Source: CAZKUN01 sp964555935
GTDB taxonomy: Bacteria; Armatimonadota; Zipacnadia; Zipacnadales; VGFC01
Direction of reading: 5' to 3'
Length of the DNA stretch: 8,262 bases
Assembly (NCBI GenBank): GCA_964555935.1
Contig: CAZKUN010000340.1
Coordinates: 1 to 8,262 of the forward strand
The position numbers and the translations under genes are program-made. Every line of letters starts with the position of its first letter. Position 1 is the stretch's first letter. The notes beneath the pieces were generated by a model. The model did no database searches. It was not told where the DNA came from and saw only the letters and a list, made by a program, of their open reading frames with translations. Below, piece by piece: positions 1 to 6,232 of the stretch.

Positions 1-42
1 CTCGGTCAGCAGATCCGGGCGGCGGTTGACGCGGCGGGATAG
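1..42 (+). CDS. C-terminal end of an unknown protein (partial)
   Basis: The first reading frame is open from base 1 and ends at TAG (40-42). It reads LGQQIRAAVDAAG, which looks like the alanine-rich amphipathic tail of a normal enzyme. Only 13 residues are visible, so no family can be named. The other two plus frames give either an immediate stop or an arginine/proline-rich low-quality translation, which favours this frame. It would lie upstream of and co-directional with the beta-helix lipoprotein gene, about 300 bases away. Confidence 0.35.
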   Translation, partial: LGQQIRAAVDAAG

Positions 43-342
43 AGCGCAGACACCAATCCAACGTGTCAGCCATGACAGGGGCGACAGGCCCTCAACACGA
101 GTTGCGAGACCACCCGATCGCGGGTCCCGCAGCCGCAAGCGCAGGCATCTGGAGTTCGGCTGGCGAAGGATTGGAGCCAATGGGTCACCGTTCAGCCAAC
201 GAGTTGGGTACCCATCTCGACAGTGTCAATCCCGGTTGCAGCACCGCAGGCAGCGAACGCCACTGCCCTACAGGTCGCGCCCTGGCGGGTGAGACGGTGG
301 GGCCGGCGAGGATGCCTGCCAGTCCATGGTGTGGGCGGTGAC
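43..342. other. Intergenic gap before the lipoprotein gene
   Basis: I see no gene, tRNA, riboswitch core or convincing sigma70 promoter here. TTGACG at about 28-33 has no matching -10 box at the right distance. A 10-bp palindrome TGGGTACCCA (205-214) is the only clear symmetry. Open frames crossing this stretch in both directions are rich in arginine, proline and serine and look like high-GC noise. Confidence 0.5.
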
Positions 343-1425
343 ATGATGAGACTTGGCCTGATTCCAGTGGCAATGCTATGTGTTGCGGGGTGCAGCGTGA
401 TGGCGGATGGCGCGACGTGGGTTGAGATCGACGGCGTGATCTACGGGGCGAAAGCTGATGATCGCGGCCCAATCGGTGGAGGCGAGGGATATGTGGACAT
501 AGTCACCGAGGGTGACTATACGGCGACGGACGTCGATAGCCTGCTGGACGCGCTATCAAAGGCGCAAGCCGGGGAGGTCGTCTTCATCCCCGGAGAGACG
601 GAGATCGACCTGACGGCGCGCATCTACATCGAGCAGCTTGTGGTGGAAGTGCCGGAGGGCGTGACGCTGGCAGGCTGCCGGGGGCAGGATGGATCGGCAG
701 GAGCATTGCTCACCAGTGATGCGCTCAAGACGCCGGTGATGATCCGCGTGCTCGGACCGAATGTGCGTATGACCGGGCTGCGGATTCGCGGCCCCAACGG
801 TAAGAGATACCTGGAGCATCACGCCAGGGCGTTCAGCCCGGGTGGCCCGGGGTCCGGCTACTACTACGAGTTCCCCGTCTCAGTCGGGATCCAAACCGAG
901 CACGATGGCCTGGAAATCGACAACTGTGACATCTCCGGCTTCTCGCACGGCGGCGTATACCTCGTGGCCGGCTCTGGCCACGGCGTCCACCACAACTTCA
1001 TCCACCACTGCCAGTACCAGGGCCTCGGCTACGGCGTAGTCCACGGCACAGCCGTGTCGATCATCGAGTACAACCTGCTCGACTCTAACCGCCACTCGAT
1101 CGCCGGCACTGGGCGACCTGGCGACGCCTACATCGCGCGGCATAACGTTGAGCTGGGTGTCTCACTCGCCCCCTGCTTTGATATGCACGGGGGCCAAAAC
1201 CGGGGAGACGGCACGAACATCGCCGGCACGACCATCGAGATCCACAACAACACCTTCCGCGCCCCGCAGAGGGCCGTGGTGATCTACGGTGTTCCAGAGC
1301 ACAAGTGCGACGTTCACCACAACTGGTTCACGAAGCACGCCGAGCCCAGCGAAGCTGTGATTGCTGAGGCGAACACGAACGTGTTCAACAACGCGTACGG
1401 AGCCGAACCGAAGGTGATTGAGTAG
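343..1425 (+). CDS. Secreted right-handed parallel beta-helix lipoprotein
   Basis: This 360-residue protein is probably an exported, lipid-anchored carbohydrate-active or surface protein of the pectate-lyase-like beta-helix superfamily. Residues 1-17 form a lipoprotein signal: MMR, a hydrophobic stretch, then lipobox VAGC with Cys17. Residues 60-90 (SLLDALSKAQAGEVVFIPGETEIDL) match the usual opening of such proteins, where the substrate-binding helix begins. Residues 100-350 hold regularly spaced beta-helix rungs such as VTLAGCRG, VRMTGLRIRG, LEIDNCDISGF, GVHHNFIHHC, IEYNLLDSN, IEIHNNTF and CDVHHNWF. Many His and Asn residues at turn positions resemble NosD or polysaccharide-lyase rungs. The start at ATG 343 is chosen because it gives the lipobox; an upstream in-frame ATG at 223 adds 40 residues that fit no signal. 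The substrate is unknown, and it could be non-catalytic. Confidence 0.85.
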   Translation: MMRLGLIPVAMLCVAGCSVMADGATWVEIDGVIYGAKADDRGPIGGGEGYVDIVTEGDYTATDVDSLLDALSKAQAGEVVFIPGETEIDLTARIYIEQLVVEVPEGVTLAGCRGQDGSAGALLTSDALKTPVMIRVLGPNVRMTGLRIRGPNGKRYLEHHARAFSPGGPGSGYYYEFPVSVGIQTEHDGLEIDNCDISGFSHGGVYLVAGSGHGVHHNFIHHCQYQGLGYGVVHGTAVSIIEYNLLDSNRHSIAGTGRPGDAYIARHNVELGVSLAPCFDMHGGQNRGDGTNIAGTTIEIHNNTFRAPQRAVVIYGVPEHKCDVHHNWFTKHAEPSEAVIAEANTNVFNNAYGAEPKVIE

Positions 1426-1449
1426 CAGCGTCTATGGTCGCCTCACGTG

Positions 1450-1545
1450 TCCATCCGAAGAACTCCATCCACGCTGGAATCTGGGGCTTTGCAGGATGCA
1501 ATCGGCGGCCGTTGACAACTGGCATCTCGCCGAGGAGATTCTCTC
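1450..1545. repeat. Dispersed repeat, copy A
   Basis: This 96-base stretch aligns without gaps to 1850-1945, with about 72 of 96 positions identical. The best conserved blocks are CCATCCACG, GAATCTGGGG and the GGAGRTTCTC end. Copy A lies 24 bases after the lipoprotein stop and 32 bases before the start of the broken gene at 1578. Read on the minus strand, both copies stay open and encode related peptides (pattern ENLxGxxxV, then PQIxAWMxFFG, 18 of 31 identical). The plus strand is similarly conserved but has a stop in copy A, so it is unclear whether the repeat codes for anything. Confidence 0.7.
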
Positions 1546-1577
1546 TGGGCCACCAACCTGGCACAGGGACGGGTGAC

Positions 1578-1922
1578 ATGATCCGCCGCACCGCAGTCTG
1601 TCTCGCACTGTTTGCGTCGTTCGCCCTGTCGGCTACCGCCGAAATGCGGAGCAACCCGGCGGCGCTACGGCCCGGCGACACCTTTGTTCTACCCGCCGGG
1701 CGATACGAACACCCGCTCGTGCTGGAAGGACTCCAGGGAACGCGAGATGAGCCGATCAGAATCACCGCCGAGCCTTGGGCCGTCCTCGACGGCACCCGCC
1801 GACTGACCGCCGCCCGGCAGCCCTGGCGCGACGCTTCCTTCGAGGACTGTCCCTCCGAAAAAGTCCATCCACGCCTGAATCTGGGGTCTTGTCGGATGCG
1901 ATCGACGGCGACCACCAACTGA
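1578..1922 (+). pseudogene. Truncated exported protein, beta-helix-like N-terminus
   Basis: The ATG at 1578 follows a GGGACGGG ribosome-binding region and opens a classic signal peptide (MIRRTAVCLALFASFALS, likely cleaved after ATA at residue 21). Residues 28-80 (LRPGDTFVLPAGRYEHPLVL, then IRITAEP and AVLDGTRRLT) match the first strands of NosD-like or chondroitinase-B-like beta-helix proteins, where 'GTRDEPIRI' introduces the first rung. From about codon 91 the frame enters repeat copy B and ends at codon 114, so the last 24 residues are repeat-derived. Family members usually run several hundred residues, so this is a truncated gene. I could not find the missing C-terminal part downstream. 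An in-frame ATG at 1434 also exists but would destroy the signal peptide. Confidence 0.65.
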
Positions 1923-1945
1923 CGTATCGCCGGGGAGGTTCTCAC
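1850..1945. repeat. Dispersed repeat, copy B
   Basis: This is the second copy of the repeat at 1450-1545, at an offset of exactly 400 bases and in the same orientation. It replaces the coding sequence of the signal-peptide protein after residue 90. Similarity fades after GGTTCTC at about 1943. The sequence just after it (1952 on) is a short frame reading VGANYYSNDPCDPSEMPP that soon stops. Confidence 0.7.
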
Positions 1946-1972
1946 GCAAGTGGGCGCGAACTACTACTCTAA

Positions 1973-2021
1973 CGACCCTTGCGACCCCAGTGAGATGCCG
2001 CCGTTAGGTTCGCAAGGGTCG
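1973..2021. repeat. Perfect 12-bp inverted repeat
   Basis: CGACCCTTGCGA (1973-1984) is the exact reverse complement of TCGCAAGGGTCG (2010-2021), with a 25-base spacer. There is no T-run on either side, so it is not a classic intrinsic terminator. It opens a cluster of hairpins in the region between the broken gene and the convergent minus-strand operon. Confidence 0.6.
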
Positions 2022-2045
2022 ACGGGAATTCGTACCATAGCAACG

Positions 2046-2130
2046 CCCAGGAGCCCCTCTGCGGGCCTGGGAAGCGGTTTCGGGGTTTGAGACTGTCGCA
2101 AGGCTCATAACTTCGGGAAAGTACTTCCCG
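2046..2130. repeat. Two further hairpins in the non-coding stretch
   Basis: CCCAGG (2046-2051) pairs with CCTGGG (2066-2071), and an inner CCC/GGG (2054-2056 with 2063-2065) extends the stem across a 2-base bulge. CGGGAA (2114-2119) pairs with TTCCCG (2125-2130) over a 5-base loop. With the hairpins at 1973-2021 and 2158-2185 they fill 1946-2200, where I see no gene. Confidence 0.45.
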
Positions 2131-2157
2131 CTCTGCCTTGTTGCCGTCCCCGAAGCC

Positions 2158-2185
2158 CGGAAAGCCTGGAATTCAGGGCTTTCCG
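2158..2185 (-). terminator. Hairpin at the 3' end of the minus-strand operon
   Basis: CGGAAAGCC (2158-2166) is the exact complement of GGCTTTCCG (2177-2185), a 9-bp stem with a 10-base loop. It begins 16 bases past the stop codon of the 97-residue minus-strand gene, where a transcript-end structure is expected. No U-tract follows on either strand, so it may be a 3'-end stabilising hairpin or a REP-like palindrome rather than an intrinsic terminator. Confidence 0.4.
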
Positions 2186-2200
2186 CTGACTCGTGACACT

Positions 2201-2494
2201 CTACCGCCAAACGCCAATCCCCACGGAGAGCCCACCTGACACCGCTGGTCCCACGAAGCTCGTTGCCGCTCCCGTCCTCAGAGGACTCCACCACAGGTAC
2301 CATCGGATTGCCGCTTGATCAGCCGAGACGAAGCGCAACGCCAGCTTACAGGGCAGCTCCGTCTCAGCACTTCGGCCGGCGATCCGCACCGAGAGCTTCT
2401 CCGTAGTTGCGAACCGCGCCGATAGGACCACGGTAACGACCACGAACAGCGCGATGAAGATCCAGCGCATGTTGGACTTCCAGACGGCCTTCAT
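2201..2494 (-). CDS. Small single-helix membrane protein, unknown
   Basis: This is a 97-residue protein that I do not recognise. Residues 1-8 are basic (MKAVWKSN) and residues 10-26 form one hydrophobic helix (RWIFIALFVVVTVVLSA), so it is probably anchored in the inner membrane or carries an uncleaved signal. The rest (RFATTEKLSVRIAGRSAETE, then a hydrophobic SFVGPAVSGGLSVGIGVWR tail) has no motif I can name. Its ATG overlaps the stop of the upstream 209-residue gene by 4 bases (2491-2494), which implies translational coupling. The shared operon suggests that the two products work together. Confidence 0.6.
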   Translation of the reverse strand: MKAVWKSNMRWIFIALFVVVTVVLSARFATTEKLSVRIAGRSAETELPCKLALRFVSADQAAIRWYLWWSPLRTGAATSFVGPAVSGGLSVGIGVWR

Positions 2495-3120
2495 GCCGGA
2501 CGATATGACCTCAAGTCGCCGTATCTCGCATGGGCCTTTCCCGGATCGAGCGGCGGGCGAACCCCCACATCATCAAAGGCGTCTATCGATACCTGAATCT
2601 CGAGACCGTCTGGGTAGTTTTCAAGCACGGACTTCTTCGCGAGCCCCTTGTCAACAAGTCGCTTGAGGTCCGATCTCGGAAACCAGCATAGCAGCCGATC
2701 CGGCTCTGCCGGTGAGGCCGCGTAGTACACTCTCTCGGCCGGAAGGCGTATCTGCGCTGCACGCTCCGCTCCGCACCGGTGTGTCAACTCCACCGCATCT
2801 GGCGCGGTGTACTTTTCACGCATCTTCCGACTGTCCACCGCATCGAACAGTCGCGTACTGAGATCACGCAGCATCTCACCCCGGGGCGCCGCTCCATCAA
2901 AAACGATGCCGCGAATGTGCACGGTGGCCACTACGGTTCGCGAACTCGGATCCGCTGGCTCCAGTTGTACTGACACACCGCCCACGGAAGCACGAGAGAA
3001 ACCTGTAGCAGCAAGTTGTTCGCGTAGCGCAGACTCCAGATCCACCCGAAATGTCTCATCATTCCAAGATTCGCTGCCCGCCAGCGCGGTTCGCTCTTGG
3101 TTCACGCGCGCAATCTTCAC
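2491..3120 (-). CDS. Conserved-looking cytoplasmic protein, unknown
   Basis: This protein of about 209 residues has no domain I can name. It lacks a signal peptide or transmembrane helix, starts MKIARVNQERTALAG and has mixed alpha/beta composition. A region rich in beta strands (VSVQLEPAD, RTVVATVHIRGIVFDG) is followed by charged helices (EMLRDLSTRLFDAVDSRKM). I chose GTG at 3120 because GGGAGGTGAG lies about 10 bases upstream; an in-frame TTG at 3138 would sit inside that ribosome-binding site. An in-frame stop at 3166-3168 limits any longer form. It overlaps the following 97-residue membrane gene by 4 bases, so they form an operon, and it is divergent from the RAYT gene. The balanced composition and coupled neighbour make it a credible real gene. 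Confidence 0.6.
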   Translation of the reverse strand: MKIARVNQERTALAGSESWNDETFRVDLESALREQLAATGFSRASVGGVSVQLEPADPSSRTVVATVHIRGIVFDGAAPRGEMLRDLSTRLFDAVDSRKMREKYTAPDAVELTHRCGAERAAQIRLPAERVYYAASPAEPDRLLCWFPRSDLKRLVDKGLAKKSVLENYPDGLEIQVSIDAFDDVGVRPPLDPGKAHARYGDLRSYRPA

Positions 3121-3336
3121 TTCGAACTCACCTCCCAATCCACGTAGCCATTGGTATGATCCGTGCTATTGGGCCTCGATTGGCCTGCCTTACCGCGGAT
3201 CCTCCCAGGTCTTCGTGACCGGCCGAGACAGCTGCCGACACCGGCGGCTTCGTGGGGCGCGCAGCAATGGCCTTCATGCCGAAGCCCTTGTGGTTGAAGG
3301 CCATCCTATTCACCGCAAGCGGGAAGCGACGAGCAG
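3121..3336. other. Divergent intergenic region with an inverted repeat
   Basis: This 216-base stretch separates the minus-strand operon from the RAYT gene. ATGGCCTTCA (3267-3276) and TGAAGGCCAT (3295-3304) form a perfect 10-bp inverted repeat with an 18-base spacer, about 33 bases before the RAYT start. Two promoters are expected here, but no clear -35/-10 pair was seen. Confidence 0.4.
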
Positions 3337-3849
3337 ATGAGGCCAAGCGGGGACAGACGTAGTTGTCGCCGCGTTCCCCCACTTCACCCTCACTGGGAGG
3401 AACCCGGCGGCACGTACTTCATCACGTTCGTGCTGAAGCGCCCGCCTGTCGTTGACCTCACGAAGCCCGAGGTCGCGCAACTCATGGTCGGCGCGCTCTT
3501 GCACTTCGACTGCGAGCGCTACTGGCTGTATGACTACACCCTCATGCCCGACCATGTCCACGCGATCCTGAAACCCATCGATACGGATGGTACTTCCGAG
3601 CCTCTCCACGCCATCACCCACAGTCTGAAGAGCTGGACGGCCAATCAGATCAACGAGCTGCTGGGGCGGGAAGGGGCCGTATGGCAGCAGGAGACGCACG
3701 ATCACATCATCCGCAACCAGGCTGACTACCTAGAGAAAGCTGGCTACATCTACGACAATCCCTACGACAAGCACCTGGTTCCCTTCGGCGAAGAATGGCG
3801 TGGTGGGGTCGTGGGCGATCAGATACTGCGTAGCGCCGTTGCCGCGTAG
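3337..3849 (+). CDS. REP-associated tyrosine transposase (RAYT, Y1/HUH family)
   Basis: The 170-residue product belongs to the IS200-like Y1 transposase family in its domesticated RAYT branch, whose members cut and join single-stranded REP palindromes. The family core is visible: PGGTYFITF (residues 23-31), the HUH metal-binding motif in MPDHVHAILKP (His73 and His75), the helix HSLKSWTANQINELLGREG, the conserved WQQETHDHIIRN, and YLEKAGYIYDNP, which holds the candidate nucleophile tyrosines (Tyr131, Tyr137, Tyr139). The length fits the family (about 150-220). There is no neighbouring accessory IS gene and the coding frame is intact, which suits a RAYT. The stop codon TAG lies inside the GTAG foot of the first REP palindrome, so gene and REP pair form one unit. 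The ATG start is plausible but only weakly supported by GGGAAGCGACGAG upstream. Confidence 0.92.
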   Translation: MRPSGDRRSCRRVPPLHPHWEEPGGTYFITFVLKRPPVVDLTKPEVAQLMVGALLHFDCERYWLYDYTLMPDHVHAILKPIDTDGTSEPLHAITHSLKSWTANQINELLGREGAVWQQETHDHIIRNQADYLEKAGYIYDNPYDKHLVPFGEEWRGGVVGDQILRSAVAA

Positions 3850-3926
3850 CGACGGGCTTCCAGCCCGTCGAATCCTCGCATCGCGCCCAACCTCCGGCCG
3901 ACGGGCTGGAAGCCCGTCGCTACGCG
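3843..3926. repeat. Inverted pair of REP palindromes (BIME-like)
   Basis: Positions 3843-3870 and 3899-3926 are perfect 28-base inverted copies with a 28-base spacer. Each arm carries a GTAG foot (3846-3849 on plus; complement CTAC at 3920-3923), then an 8-bp stem CGACGGGC/GCCCGTCG around the loop TTCCA (3858-3862) or TGGAA (3907-3911). GTAG followed by a short imperfect hairpin is the known hallmark of REP sequences mobilised by RAYT proteins. Direct adjacency to the RAYT gene makes this a 'REPtron'-type arrangement. Confidence 0.9.
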
Positions 3927-3928
3927 AC

Positions 3929-4051
3929 ATGGACGACAATGTCCACACCAGCTTCCACCGCACCAACAAATCCTCCAGCGAACGCGTCATGATCTACGAG
4001 TTGCTGTTCGAGGACGGGGACTGGAAGCTAGGCGCGAAGGTTGGGGAGTGA
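3929..4051 (+). pseudogene. C-terminal remnant of an unknown protein, copy 1
   Basis: A 40-codon frame starts at ATG 3929, immediately after the REP pair, and ends at TGA 4049-4051. Its last 29 residues (from TNKSSSERVMIYELL to KVGE) match the peptide encoded at 5901-5990 at 18 of 29 positions, with the same stop position. The ungapped, frame-preserving similarity (97 bases, 3962-4058, about 76%) indicates former protein coding. Upstream similarity fades before the REP pair, so RAYT/REP DNA may have replaced the gene's 5' part. The last 24 bases overlap the end of the convergent anti-sigma gene. A small intact gene is possible but less likely. Confidence 0.5.
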
Positions 4052-4429
4052 TCCGCCGCTGTCGCGCGCGATGGCTCTGGCGGCTCTCGCGGCGCAAATG
4101 AGGCCCATTGCCGTGCCAACGAGGACGCCGATCAGCAGAGGCATCGAGGCCAGGCGGCCGGACGTCGCTGCCGCCTCGTCGAGCAGGTGGTAGGCTGTGT
4201 GGACCAGAGCCCCCGCGGCCGGTAGAAGGGGCACGGTGACCAGCCAGGCGAGGAGTAGCGATCCAAAGACACACGCGAGGACCAGGCGCCATACCTGACG
4301 GCCTTGCTCCCGCGCAAGCTGTCTTATCCCCTCCAGCTCCGCCACCCGCTCTGTCACCCGCTGGGTGAAGTCGGGCGAGGGCTCAAGCTCAACCATGATC
4401 CCACTGTCGTCGTCGTGGATGTCCATCAT
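4028..4429 (-). CDS. Two-helix membrane protein, probable anti-sigma factor
   Basis: This 133-residue protein starts 4 bases inside the end of the ECF sigma gene (ATGA overlap at 4426-4429), the usual place for a cognate anti-sigma factor. A short acidic cytoplasmic segment (residues 1-20) is followed by a charged helix (VTERVAELEGIRQLAREQGRQ, 25-45) and two membrane helices (about 47-70 and 95-115). It lacks the HxxxCxxC zinc anti-sigma signature, so the assignment rests on position and topology. The first stretch could be the sigma-binding part. The last codons, after about SGGSLPNLRA, lie in the duplicated 97-base sequence shared with 5901-5997, so the C-terminus may have been formed by recombination. 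Alternative starts at Met2 or Met12 cannot be excluded. Confidence 0.7.
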   Translation of the reverse strand: MMDIHDDDSGIMVELEPSPDFTQRVTERVAELEGIRQLAREQGRQVWRLVLACVFGSLLLAWLVTVPLLPAAGALVHTAYHLLDEAAATSGRLASMPLLIGVLVGTAMGLICAARAARAIARDSGGSLPNLRA

Positions 4430-4956
4430 GTTCCCTCCCCGAGCACCGCGCGCAGCATCTCCTTGGCGCGATGGTAACGTACCCGACAGGCGCTCTCGGT
4501 GGCGCCGATGACTTCGCCGATCTCCGCGAAACTCAGGCCATCGTGGACGCGGAGCGTGACGGGAAGGCGGTACTCCATGGGCAGCCGCGAAATGGCCTGG
4601 GCGATCCGCTGGCGTTCGGCCCGCGCCACGACCTCCGCTTGCGGGCCCTCGCCCTCAATCTCCGCATCGGGGATCGTCGGTTGCTTCCGCGAGGCGCGCG
4701 TCCGGCACGCGTTCAGCGCGGTCGTGAACAGATAACTCGCGAACTTGGTCGGGTCCTGCAGTTTGGCGAGTGAGAAGTAGACCCGCACGAAGGCATCCTG
4801 AGCCGCGTCCTCCGCGTCTTCGCGGTTGCCCAGATAGCGGAAGGCGAAGCTGACCACCGGACGCTGGAAGCGGGCGACCAAGGCGGCGAACGCCTCCTGG
4901 TCTCCCTCGGCGGCCCGGCGGACTAACTCAATCTCTCGGCCTTGGTGGCTTGGCAT
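4426..4956 (-). CDS. ECF-type RNA polymerase sigma factor (sigma70 family)
   Basis: At 176 residues this has the typical length of an extracytoplasmic-function sigma factor. Region 2 spans about residues 21-90: EAFAALVARFQRPVVSFAF, then the conserved GNREDAEDAAQDAFVRVY motif for core binding and -10 recognition, then FASYLFTTALNACRTR. After an acidic linker (93-112), region 4 spans about 117-171 with ISRLPMEYRLPVTLRVHDGL and the helix-turn-helix SFAEIGEVIGATESACRVRYHRAKEML that reads the -35 element. It sits in a tight minus-strand operon: 6 bases after the stop of the four-helix membrane protein and overlapping the putative anti-sigma gene by 4 bases. No ECF promoter motif (GGAAC, CGTC) was convincingly seen upstream, so autoregulation is only an expectation. 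Confidence 0.93.
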   Translation of the reverse strand: MPSHQGREIELVRRAAEGDQEAFAALVARFQRPVVSFAFRYLGNREDAEDAAQDAFVRVYFSLAKLQDPTKFASYLFTTALNACRTRASRKQPTIPDAEIEGEGPQAEVVARAERQRIAQAISRLPMEYRLPVTLRVHDGLSFAEIGEVIGATESACRVRYHRAKEMLRAVLGEGT

Positions 4957-4962
4957 TGCGAG

Positions 4963-5832
4963 TCAGTTCGCCCTTCCGCCATCCTGGCCAAGGGCCTCCT
5001 GTACCGAGATGAGGTCGTCCTCCACGATGACCCCCGCCGGGGTGACCCGCGCCCGGCCGACGATCAGATACTGCTCGGTGTCGGGGATGTAGAATACACT
5101 CAGATAGCCTGGCTTGGTGGTCTCGAAGCGTATGCCGTCGTGGTAAGGCGAGCCGCAGCCCTGCTTGGCGTAGGCATTGCCCGTGAGGCAGGGATACGCT
5201 CGGTGACCGTCGACGGAGACCGGCTTGCCTGTCGGCGCGGGCAGATCAGGGGTCTGCTCCGCGTCTTGAGATCCCTCCCGCATGCGGTCCACCCTATCCT
5301 TGAGTTCCTGGTGGAACTCGCGCGCTTCTCGGGCGGTTGGGATGCTGCCGAAGTGGACGCGGCTCGCGACACCGAACACCGCGCCGGCAGTCACAATGCT
5401 GGCGATGGCGGGAGCGACCCAGACCACAGCGCCGGGACGCCCATCGGCACGTGCCTGGAGGTACCCAAACAGCGCCATCGGCGTGCCCGCGCACAGCAAT
5501 ATCCCCGCGAACAGGAGCAGGCCTCCGAGCCCCTGTGGTTGCCAGACCAATGCCGCAAGTAGCGCAAGGCCGACACCCGCAAGCGTGAGGCCGGCCAGGG
5601 AAGTCTGCGACCACTTCTGCCGGATCAGGCCCATCGCGACATCCGGCTGGTTGGTCTCGATCGCCTGCTGCAGCATCTCCCGGGACTTACGCGCGGACCG
5701 AGCGGCCAGACACACCGCACTCACCACCACGATGGCGATCAGGCCGATAACGACCAAGCATATCCCTAGCACACCCATCGAGCCACGCCCTTCCTGTCCA
5801 GCATCTCCGAGTATAGCGAGTTCATCAGGCAT
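4963..5832 (-). CDS. Four-helix integral membrane protein, unknown
   Basis: This 289-residue protein of unknown family has four likely membrane helices at about residues 20-44, 80-97, 101-123 and 135-158. A charged amphipathic segment (TAREAREFHQELKDRVDRM, 166-184) and a soluble C-terminal domain (200-289) follow. The latter contains two cysteines (PCLTGNAYAKQGCG) and a beta-rich stretch (YLSVFYIPDTEQYLIVGRAR, VTPAGVIVEDDLISV), perhaps a small sensory or binding domain. It is the first gene of the ECF sigma operon, so it could be a membrane signal input or regulator. The start at 5832 has GAGGGGG only 2 bases upstream; Met19 (5778) with AGGAAGGG about 9 bases upstream is an equally good alternative and begins right at helix 1. 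Confidence 0.7.
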   Translation of the reverse strand: MPDELAILGDAGQEGRGSMGVLGICLVVIGLIAIVVVSAVCLAARSARKSREMLQQAIETNQPDVAMGLIRQKWSQTSLAGLTLAGVGLALLAALVWQPQGLGGLLLFAGILLCAGTPMALFGYLQARADGRPGAVVWVAPAIASIVTAGAVFGVASRVHFGSIPTAREAREFHQELKDRVDRMREGSQDAEQTPDLPAPTGKPVSVDGHRAYPCLTGNAYAKQGCGSPYHDGIRFETTKPGYLSVFYIPDTEQYLIVGRARVTPAGVIVEDDLISVQEALGQDGGRAN

Positions 5833-5900
5833 GACCCCCTCTGGCGGACGAACGTTACAGCGATTTCTCGGCGGAGGGAGTGGGCGGCCGATTCCCCGGG

Positions 5901-5990
5901 ACCAACAAATCCCCGAACAGATGTGTCATGATCTACGGACTGGTGATGGAGGACCAGGAGTGGTTGTTGGGAGAGAAGGTTGGGGAGTGA
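5901..5990 (+). pseudogene. C-terminal remnant of an unknown protein, copy 2
   Basis: Bases 5901-5997 align without gaps to 3962-4058, with about 74 of 97 bases the same. They encode TNKSPNRCVMIYGLVMED through to KVGE and the same TGA. The frame extends upstream (RFPG before TNKS, compare SFHR in copy 1) but hits a stop at about 5831, at the start of the divergent membrane gene, and has no good start codon. It is most likely the surviving 3' end of a gene whose relative lies on the other side of the sigma operon. Confidence 0.5.
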
Positions 5991-6036
5991 TCTGCCGTTG
6001 GAGCGCGGATGTCGTTCACTGGAGCGCGGACGCCCT

Positions 6037-6134
6037 CGTCCGCAGTGGTGGATGGGCGCCGTTCGCCGTGCCTTGGCCGTCGCCGCGACGGACACCACAC
6101 CTGCGGCTTCCTCGCCACCTCGTGCGGACGAGGG
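6037..6134. repeat. 98-bp tandem unit 1
   Basis: This unit is followed directly by a second one of exactly the same length (6135-6232). The two differ at about 13 of 98 positions (about 87% identical), mostly in the block 6051-6075. Shared landmarks are CAGTGGTGGA, ACACCACACCT and CTTCCTCGCCACCT. Each unit runs from the middle of one palindrome to the middle of the next. Confidence 0.75.
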
Positions 6135-6232
6135 CGTCCGCAGTGGTGGAGGCGTGCCGTTTGCCGCGTCGTGTCCGCCGCCGCGACGAACACCACACCT
6201 ACGACTTCCTCGCCACCTCATGCGGACGAGGG
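6135..6232. repeat. 98-bp tandem unit 2
   Basis: This is the second tandem copy, in the same orientation and without indels relative to unit 1. The divergence suggests that the duplication is not very recent. It lies entirely inside the inverted-repeat element at 6010-6255. Confidence 0.75.

Noticed and set aside
223..342. Upstream ATG extension of the beta-helix lipoprotein
   Set aside because: It would bury the lipoprotein signal peptide 40 residues inside; ATG 343 gives a proper signal and lipobox.
1434..1577. Earlier in-frame ATG for the truncated exported protein
   Set aside because: The extension passes through repeat copy A and precedes a clear signal peptide at 1578.
3121..3138. TTG 3138 as the start of the 209-residue gene
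   Set aside because: It lies at the edge of GGGAGGTGAG, which instead serves GTG 3120.
6037..6232. CRISPR-like repeat array
   Set aside because: There are only two contiguous 98-bp units with internal palindromes and no spacers or cas genes.
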